10,426 bases of DNA from assembly GCA_018896355.1 (NCBI GenBank), contig JAHIMW010000234.1, positions 1 through 10,426 on the forward strand, read 5' to 3'. Each line of letters begins with the position of its first letter. Positions within the stretch are counted from its first letter, which is position 1. Of the stretch, positions 6,185 through 10,426 are shown one piece after another. This DNA is from Pseudomonadota bacterium. GTDB lineage: Bacteria; Desulfobacterota; Syntrophia; Syntrophales; UBA5619. Position numbers and translations under genes: made by a program. The notes beneath the pieces were generated by a model. It had not been told where the DNA came from. It saw only the letters and a program-made list of their open reading frames with translations, and made no database searches.

Positions 6185-7302
6185 CAGCGGATGCCTTTCC
6201 ATCCGCCGCGGATTCCATCCTTCGAGAGCACCAACTGCCAGAGCTGGATTTGACGGCTGCGAAAGGCGCCTGCACAGGAGAGGAGGTAATACCGCCACAT
6301 GCGATAGAACCGTTCGCTATATTCCGCGGAGAAGCGTGGCCAGGATTTCTCGAAGTTTGCATGCCAGGCCATCAAGGTGCGGTCATAGTCGGTGCCAAAG
6401 CTGTGCCAGTCTTCCAGGACAAAGAGGTCATCCATGGCTTGACCAAGCTGTGCGGCCGAGGGCAGCATGCCGCCCGGGAATATGTAGCGGTCCATCCAGG
6501 CATCCAGGTGATGGACTGAACGATTTCTGCCGATGGTGTGCAGAAGGAAAATCCCTCCCGGTTTGAGGCAGCGGTGGGCGAGTTCGAGGAAACTTCGGTA
6601 GTTCTTGTAGCCCACATGCTCACACAGGCCAATCGCGGCTACCTTGTCGAAGGTGCCCGTTGCTTCCCGGTAGTCCTGGAGGCGGAATTCCACCGGGAGG
6701 CCTTTGCACTTGGCCCGGGCCCACTCGACCTGCGCGGCGGAAATGTTGTATGCAATTACTTCTACGCCATAATGTTCCGCCGCATAGCGCGCGAAACCAC
6801 CCCACCCGCATCCAAGCTCCAGGATCTTTTCGCCGGGTGCGAGGGCCAGTTTCCGGCAGATAAGGTCGAGCTTGGCTTCCTGGGCAGAGGCAAGGTCCTT
6901 GGCGGTCCCGTTCCAGTAGGCGCATGTGTATTGCATGAAAGGATCGAGCATGGCTTCGTAGAATGCATTGCCGATGTCATAGTGGACCTTGGCAACCTTG
7001 ATCGATTGTTGCTTGTTCTGCATGTTGAGAAGCTTTGCCTTGGCTATACTAATGAGCAAGGCAGGGCTGGGTGGGACTTTCTTGCCGTGATGGGCGGAAA
7101 GTGCCCGGTCGAAGAACTGGTCCAGGGCTTCGCAGTCCCACAGGCCATCCATGTAGGATTCCCCAAGTCCGAGCGAAACATCGCCGGCGATGCGCTCATA
7201 GGCGGCTTCATCGTGGCATTGCAGATCCCAGGGGCGCCTGCCGTTGATGCGGATATCCGCTCTGCAAAATAGATCTTCAAGCCATTCTGGCAGTTTGGAC
7301 AT
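6184..7302 (-). CDS. cfa: Cyclopropane-fatty-acyl-phospholipid synthase family methyltransferase
   Basis: 372 codons from ATG 7300-7302 (AAGGTGA-type site about 6 nt upstream); E. coli Cfa has 382. The longer open frame to 7413 has no comparable site. The enzyme transfers a methylene or methyl group from S-adenosylmethionine to the double bond of an unsaturated acyl chain in membrane phospholipid. Seen: the N-terminal lipid-binding domain with GSLGLGESYMDG-like sequence at 43-53; DPFMQYTCAYW with the active-site Cys127; the SAM loop LELGCGWGG at 161-169; CEHVGYKNY with Glu228; LLHTIG with His255; GTDYDRTLMAW with Tyr306; and ACAGAF-like CAGAF near 343. The bicarbonate-binding residues of Cfa are therefore all kept. 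The 3' end overlaps the FAD oxidoreductase start by ATGA. Alone it would make cyclopropane rings; with the coupled reductase a 10-methyl product is the alternative. Confidence 0.95.
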   Translation of the reverse strand: MSKLPEWLEDLFCRADIRINGRRPWDLQCHDEAAYERIAGDVSLGLGESYMDGLWDCEALDQFFDRALSAHHGKKVPPSPALLISIAKAKLLNMQNKQQSIKVAKVHYDIGNAFYEAMLDPFMQYTCAYWNGTAKDLASAQEAKLDLICRKLALAPGEKILELGCGWGGFARYAAEHYGVEVIAYNISAAQVEWARAKCKGLPVEFRLQDYREATGTFDKVAAIGLCEHVGYKNYRSFLELAHRCLKPGGIFLLHTIGRNRSVHHLDAWMDRYIFPGGMLPSAAQLGQAMDDLFVLEDWHSFGTDYDRTLMAWHANFEKSWPRFSAEYSERFYRMWRYYLLSCAGAFRSRQIQLWQLVLSKDGIRGGWKGIR

Positions 7303-7449
7303 GTGATCACCTTGCCTTTTTAGTCGAGTAGACGGATGTTGCCCGAAGCGACAGATTGATGTTTGTTTTCTCCGCTTGCAGCCTGGTTTGCCGGTGGTGC
7401 CACAATATGTCAAGCAGGTATCCGTTTATTCAGTCGCCGCAGATGGTCG

Positions 7450-7470
7450 CTTTGGCGATTTTAGCCAAAG
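7450..7470. promoter_or_regulatory. Operator-like inverted repeat between cfa and CBS gene
   Basis: CTTTGGC (7450-7456) and GCCAAAG (7464-7470) are perfect complements separated by 7 nt. The repeat sits in the 245-bp divergent gap, about 148 bp from the cfa start and 78 bp from the CBS start. Size and symmetry fit a dimeric regulator site. No regulator gene is present nearby and no convincing sigma-70 promoter was found on either side. The remainder of the gap shows nothing else I can support. Confidence 0.35.
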
Positions 7471-7547
7471 ATGATGGAATAATCAATGGTGGATTTCAGG
7501 GATAATCAGAGGTAAGATCACTTAAAAAAATGGAAGGGGGAGGGTAT

Positions 7548-8009
7548 ATGCTTAAAGCCAAGGATATTATGACAAAGGAAGTAATTACGGTTTATCCCGA
7601 CACAGAGATCATCCAAGCTGCGCACTTACTCCTTGATAAACACATCAGTGGTCTGCCTGTGGTTGACAAAGAGGGTCGTCTGAAAGGGATTATTTGCCAG
7701 TCCGATCTGATCGCCCAGCAAAGAAAGATTCCCCTGCCTTCCTTCTTTATCCTGCTTGATGGCACTATCCCTTTAACCTCCTCTCGGCATATTGAAAAAG
7801 AGGTAAAGAAAATGGCGGCCATTACAGTATCCGAAGCCATGACCGCCGATCCCATAACGGTTGATCCGGAAACTGACCTGGGAGACATTGCCACCTTGAT
7901 GGTGAAGAATAGCATCCATACTTTGCCTGTTTTGGATCGAGGCTGGTTGGTTGGCATTATAGGCAAGGAGGATATTCTCCGCACCCTTATGTCTGGTAAC
8001 AAAAAGTAG
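7548..8009 (+). CDS. Tandem CBS-domain protein
   Basis: 153 codons from ATG 7548-7550, directly after a very purine-rich site (GGAAGGGGGAGGG); an ATG 18 bp earlier at 7530 lies within/ahead of that site and is less likely. Two CBS domains fill the protein: CBS1 about residues 4-60 (KAKDIMTKEVITVYPDTEI, then ISGLPVVDKEGRLKGIICQS DL in sequence) and CBS2 about 95-150 (SEAMTADPITVDPETDLGD, then IHTLPVLDRGWLVGIIGKED). The 'DIMT..VITV' and 'GLPVVD..G...GI' patterns are standard. Such Bateman modules bind adenosine nucleotides and act as energy or redox sensors; stand-alone copies usually modulate a partner protein. A short insert (IPLPSFFILLDG) links the domains. It is transcribed away from the cfa operon. 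The partner is unknown. Confidence 0.92.
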   Translation: MLKAKDIMTKEVITVYPDTEIIQAAHLLLDKHISGLPVVDKEGRLKGIICQSDLIAQQRKIPLPSFFILLDGTIPLTSSRHIEKEVKKMAAITVSEAMTADPITVDPETDLGDIATLMVKNSIHTLPVLDRGWLVGIIGKEDILRTLMSGNKK

Positions 8010-8270
8010 TTAGATCAGAAGAAGAAGAAAGATATTCGGCAATTTGAAAGCGGACGGCCTGTGTCCCGGCAAACACCAGGCCTCCGGCTTTGCCGGAAGT
8101 GCGGTGACGGAGCTCTCCAAACATAGGATAAATGAATTCGAGCAGCGCCTCAGGGGTCTTTTCTTTTCTGGCCGGTGTGGCGCTGGATGATCGCGTAAGT
8201 TTCTCCTCCGCGGCATCCCACAGGGAACGATGGTTATGCCCTCTCTTCCAGCTTTTCTGGTTGTCTCATG
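8010..8270. other. Gene-free gap with open minus-strand frame of unknown meaning
   Basis: No convincing gene. One minus-strand frame is open for 92 codons (7990-8265) without a usable start: it reads protein-like sequence (TPEALLEFIYPMFGELRH, then GGLVFAGTQAVRFQIAEYL) and ends inside the CBS gene. I do not recognise the family. It may be a decayed gene end or chance. A 6-bp perfect hairpin TCCGGC-TTT-GCCGGA lies at 8083-8097, 74 bp after the CBS stop, without a U-tract; it could still act as a terminator-like structure. Confidence 0.3.
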
Positions 8271-8996
8271 TTAGCGCCCTTTTTCTGTATCTCTGCACTG
8301 TGGGTGTTTTTTCCATTCGGCGAAGGCCGCCTTGACGACCGCGACGGCGCCCTCGATCCCTAGAGATCCCGTATTGACGATCAGGTCATAGTAGCCGGAA
8401 TCCGTCCAGTCGGCATGAAAGTGCTTGCGGAGAAAGGCGTTCCGATCCGCCTCCGTCTTATAGACATAGCGCTCCGCGTTCTCCAAATCGCTCCCCGAGT
8501 CCCGCATGACGTTGCGAATGCGAACCTCCCGTGGGGCGATGAGACGCACCCTGAAGGTCTCCTCGGGGGGGAGGATGAATTGCCCGCCTCGGCCGATAAT
8601 GATCGTATTGCCCTGCTTGCCGATGGTCCCGATAACCTTCGTCAGGTGGCGGACATATTCGTCAGGCCACATATGGTGCGTCCGGAAGAGGGAATCGAGC
8701 CAGGAGTCCCGCAACCGGACCTCCTTTTCGTCCAGGGAGGCGATTACCTTCTCGCTCATGTCCGCCCGTTCGGCGACCTGCTGGATGATTTTCGCCCCCA
8801 CCAGATCCATCCCGAGGTCCTGGGCGAGGCGCCGGGCAACGTCGGTTCCGCCGCTTCCCGGATCGCGCGAAATGGTGATGCAGGGGCGGGGACGGTACCG
8901 TTCGGCCTTCTTTTTCTGCTCGATCCGCTGGTGCTCCCACTTGGTGATTTGCTCCCCAACGAGGTGATCCAGGGAACGGCTCGTCTCTCTTTTCAT
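8271..8996 (-). CDS. Cytidylate kinase-like family protein (P-loop)
   Basis: 241 codons, with AGGAAGGAAGG about 5 nt before ATG 8994-8996. It belongs to the cytidylate-kinase-like group (PF13189) rather than to housekeeping Cmk. After a charged N-terminal helix (residues 1-36) comes ITISRDPGSGGTDVARRLAQ (40-59), a P-loop of GxxGSGG type in place of Walker A GxxxxGK. Then follows GMDLVGAKIIQQVAERADM, and a central strand TIIIGRGGQFIL (131-142) followed by RVRLIAPREVRI, the lid-like region. A C-terminal segment, SGYYDLIVNTGSLGIEGAV, is typical of the group. Family members are common in anaerobes and often sit near stress or signalling genes; the substrate is not established. Here it is downstream of two UspA genes on the same strand, 72 bp after uspA, and probably co-transcribed. 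Confidence 0.9.
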   Translation of the reverse strand: MKRETSRSLDHLVGEQITKWEHQRIEQKKKAERYRPRPCITISRDPGSGGTDVARRLAQDLGMDLVGAKIIQQVAERADMSEKVIASLDEKEVRLRDSWLDSLFRTHHMWPDEYVRHLTKVIGTIGKQGNTIIIGRGGQFILPPEETFRVRLIAPREVRIRNVMRDSGSDLENAERYVYKTEADRNAFLRKHFHADWTDSGYYDLIVNTGSLGIEGAVAVVKAAFAEWKKHPQCRDTEKGR

Positions 8997-9068
8997 ACAA
9001 ACCTTCCTTCCTCGCTCTCGGGCAGGCGGCCTCTCTCCGGGGTGATGAGAAGCACGGCTGTCTCTTCT

Positions 9069-9527
9069 TTATCCCCGGCAGGACTCCGGTCGGATCAGGA
9101 GCACGGGCACATGCGAATCGTGAAGAACCTCAAGAGCAACACTCCCGAGCATCAGCTTTTTTAGTCCGGTATAACCGTGGATGGCAATAACGATCATATC
9201 CACCCCGTTTTTCTGAGCGTAATCGGAGATGGTATCGGCAGGCCGGTTGCCCTCCAGTAACTCCATTCTTACCTTAATGCCCTCGGAAGCAAGTCGGGAT
9301 TCCACATCCGCAAGATACTTTCTGGATTCCATGAAGAGGTTTTCCCTGATCGCATTGATATCGATGGGGCCGGGATACAACTCGCCGTGCCCTGGGATAT
9401 GAACGGTGACCACGTTGAGCAGGGTTACTTCTCCCACGACCCCAACCTTTACCAAGTTTTTGACATGAGGCAACGCACACTCCGCTAATTTTGAACCGTC
9501 AAGGGGAACCAAAATTTTTTGATACAT
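9069..9527 (-). CDS. Universal stress protein (UspA family)
   Basis: 152 codons from ATG 9525-9527. An in-frame GTG three codons earlier overlaps the GGAGGT ribosome site itself, so the ATG, 7 nt after that site, is chosen. A single Usp domain: MYQKILVPLDGSKLAECALP starts with the family's first strand and 'PLDGS' loop; VDMIVIAIHGYTGLKKLMLG carries the nucleotide-binding loop (AxHG-9x-GS), and SHVPVLLIRP is the last strand. The loop residues suggest an ATP-binding Usp, although the first glycine of the classical G-2x-G-9x-G(S/T) motif is Ala. A 10-15 residue insert (VHIPGHGELYPGPIDINAI) follows strand 2. Usp proteins accumulate in growth arrest and stress. Gap to the upstream uspA paralogue is 54 bp; same strand. 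Confidence 0.95.
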   Translation of the reverse strand: MYQKILVPLDGSKLAECALPHVKNLVKVGVVGEVTLLNVVTVHIPGHGELYPGPIDINAIRENLFMESRKYLADVESRLASEGIKVRMELLEGNRPADTISDYAQKNGVDMIVIAIHGYTGLKKLMLGSVALEVLHDSHVPVLLIRPESCRG

Positions 9528-9581
9528 GGCAGGCACCTCCTTTTTTTAAAATTCGCGAAATGACCAGTATGTACTCCCCAC

Positions 9582-10040
9582 TCATGTTTCCTGGCTTCGG
9601 ACGAGAAGCACCGGGCATTTCGCCTCTTTCATCACCCTTTCCGTGACGCTTCCGATGAAGTATTTCTGCAAACCAGTTTTCCCGTGAGAGGCGATCACGA
9701 TAAGATCAACCTTTCGCTCGGATGCCTCTTTCAGAATCTCTTCATAGGGCTGACCCTTGCGGACATCGGGAATGACCTTGATGTCCCCGCTTTGTTGATT
9801 TTTGTCGATTACTTCCTGAAGCTTTTCATTGGAAAAAACGATGCTCTCATTCAAAACACGAGCCACAATGCTCTGGTCGAGGCAGTAATCAGACAAACTC
9901 TGCTGTACCGTGTTGCTGATGACATGGAGGAGAAAGATTCTTGCCTGGTACTTGACGGCAATACTCAAAGCCATTCGAAAGGCCAGATCCGAGTCTTCCG
10001 AGAAATCCGTCGGTACAAGTATTTTTCTGGGTTGAAACAT
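9582..10040 (-). CDS. Universal stress protein (UspA family), second copy
   Basis: 152 codons from ATG 10038-10040, preceded by AAAAGGAGG at ideal distance; an open extension to 10076 is not needed. MFQPRKILVPTDFSEDSDLA is the first strand and loop; VDLIVIASHGKTGLQKYFIG plus SVTERVM is the ATP-loop region (AxHG-9x-GS), and KCPVLLVRSQET the last strand. It shares family pattern with the downstream copy but little detailed sequence, so the pair is not a recent duplication. The middle region (residues about 55-85) is predicted to be a long helical insert. It sits between the glycogen-synthase-like gene and the other uspA, all on the minus strand with gaps of 54-71 bp, consistent with an operon. 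Confidence 0.95.
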   Translation of the reverse strand: MFQPRKILVPTDFSEDSDLAFRMALSIAVKYQARIFLLHVISNTVQQSLSDYCLDQSIVARVLNESIVFSNEKLQEVIDKNQQSGDIKVIPDVRKGQPYEEILKEASERKVDLIVIASHGKTGLQKYFIGSVTERVMKEAKCPVLLVRSQET

Positions 10041-10111
10041 GAAGACCTCCTTTTGATTTTCCATTTTTCCCATCATGAAAGAAAGTTTTGTGCGAATGCT
10101 TGATACTGTTT

Positions 10112-10426
10112 TTAGGACAGCGGCCTCCCCCCGTTTAATTTCTCATAGACCCCGATGTATTCATCAATCATCTTTTTTATACTGTATTTTTCTCGCGCCT
10201 CCCTCATGATCCTTTTTGCCTGCTCTTCCCTGACTTCCGGTGCTCTCCTGTGGAAATGAACGCTCTTTTCCAGGCCATACCATAATCCGCCGCTGTCATA
10301 ATCCCGGAAGAGAAACCCGTTTCCCTCGTCACGCTCGGCGCCATCCGTTTGCAGCCTCAGTTCCCCGATCTTGTCATGGTACCCGCCAGTGTCCCTATTG
10401 GTCGCCGTCGCCCCAAAGAGGTTTCC
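10112..10426 (-). CDS. glgA: Glycogen/starch synthase-like glycosyltransferase, C-terminal part
   Basis: 104 codons plus a TAA stop (10112-10114); the 5' part is beyond the window. The readable end contains GNLFGATATNRDTGGYHDKI, then EGNGFLFRDYDSGGLWYGLE and a terminal helix pair (REEQAKRIMREAREKYSIKK...IDEYIGVYEKL). The 'GNGF.F..Y.....' block followed by a final helical segment is the C-terminal signature of GT5-type glycogen synthases, which elongate alpha-1,4-glucan from ADP- or UDP-glucose. The nucleotide-binding KxGGL motif lies in the missing N-terminal half, so the exact donor and family subtype cannot be settled. It is the most upstream gene of a possible minus-strand operon with two uspA genes. 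Confidence 0.7.
   Translation of the reverse strand, partial: GNLFGATATNRDTGGYHDKIGELRLQTDGAERDEGNGFLFRDYDSGGLWYGLEKSVHFHRRAPEVREEQAKRIMREAREKYSIKKMIDEYIGVYEKLNGGRPLS

Noticed and set aside
6185..6298. 38-codon N-terminal extension of the FAD oxidoreductase
   Set aside because: The ATG at 6182-6184 overlaps the cfa stop as ATGA and begins the family-like sequence; the extension lies inside the cfa coding region in another frame and matches nothing.
5796..6519. Long open frames antisense to, or out of frame with, the FAD oxidoreductase and cfa genes
   Set aside because: They are Arg/Ala/Pro-rich shadows of two strongly recognised genes with no family resemblance of their own.
7388..7405. Sigma-54-like TGGCAC and a nearby TTGACA upstream of cfa on the minus strand
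   Set aside because: The -12 GC element is about 2 bp too close for sigma-54, and no acceptable -10 hexamer lies 16-18 bp from TTGACA.
7303..7413. 37-codon N-terminal extension of the CFA-type methyltransferase
   Set aside because: ATG 7300-7302 has a suitable ribosome site and gives a length matching E. coli Cfa; the extension has no such site and low-quality sequence.
8415..9164. 249-codon plus-strand frame opposite the cytidylate-kinase-like gene
   Set aside because: The minus strand encodes a clear P-loop family protein with a good ribosome site; the plus frame is a GC-rich shadow that also runs into the uspA gene.
9528..9536. GTG start three codons upstream for the first UspA
   Set aside because: The GTG is part of the GGAGGTG ribosome site itself; the ATG 7 nt after GGAGGT starts the typical Usp first strand.
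1..10426. CRISPR array, tRNA or rRNA genes, complete insertion sequence
   Set aside because: No regularly spaced repeats, cloverleaf-like segments, conserved rRNA stretches or transposase ORFs were seen on either strand by eye.

Overview
The window looks like a chromosomal stretch from an anaerobic, free-living Gram-negative bacterium, most likely in the Deltaproteobacteria / Desulfobacterota. That placement is an inference from the mix of families: a GYD-domain protein, a cytidylate-kinase-like protein, paired UspA proteins, a secreted TPR protein, and a CFA synthase paired with a DHCR24-like flavoprotein. No rRNA, tRNA, CRISPR array or complete insertion sequence was seen.

Layout. (1) 2-451, + strand: 3' end of a J-domain protein cut by the window edge. 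(2) 514-2997, - strand: a small RHH-like ORF, an orphan HicB-like gene, panB (pantothenate/CoA pathway), a 48-codon C-terminal scrap of a TRAP transporter large subunit (DctM), and a secreted TPR protein. (3) 3013-4130, + strand: a Y-family DNA polymerase (dinB-like) remnant with an internal deletion, then an intact antitoxin-like gene followed by a truncated PIN-domain toxin. (4) 4114-4407, - strand: a GYD-domain protein, followed by about 380 bp of non-coding DNA with palindromes. (5) 4790-7302, - strand: cyclopropane-fatty-acid-synthase-family methyltransferase and a DHCR24/DIMINUTO-like FAD oxidoreductase, translationally coupled through an ATGA overlap. (6) 7548-8009, + strand: a two-CBS-domain protein, divergent from the lipid genes. 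(7) 8271-10426, - strand: end of a glycogen-synthase-like glycosyltransferase, two UspA proteins and a cytidylate-kinase-like protein, all co-oriented.

How the genes fit together. The most interesting unit is the lipid pair. A SAM-dependent methyltransferase that acts on unsaturated acyl chains is coupled to a flavoprotein whose best-known relative (DHCR24) reduces an isolated C=C bond. This is the logic of 10-methyl branched fatty acid synthesis known from actinobacteria (bfaA/bfaB, tmsA/tmsB). 10-methylhexadecanoate is a classical lipid marker of some sulfate-reducing Deltaproteobacteria, so this pair is a good candidate for its genetic basis here.

The region 1585-4130 is a small graveyard. 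Three unrelated genes (dctM, dinB, PIN toxin) survive only as fragments, and antitoxin-like genes remain without an intact toxin. The right end looks like a stress and carbon-storage cluster.
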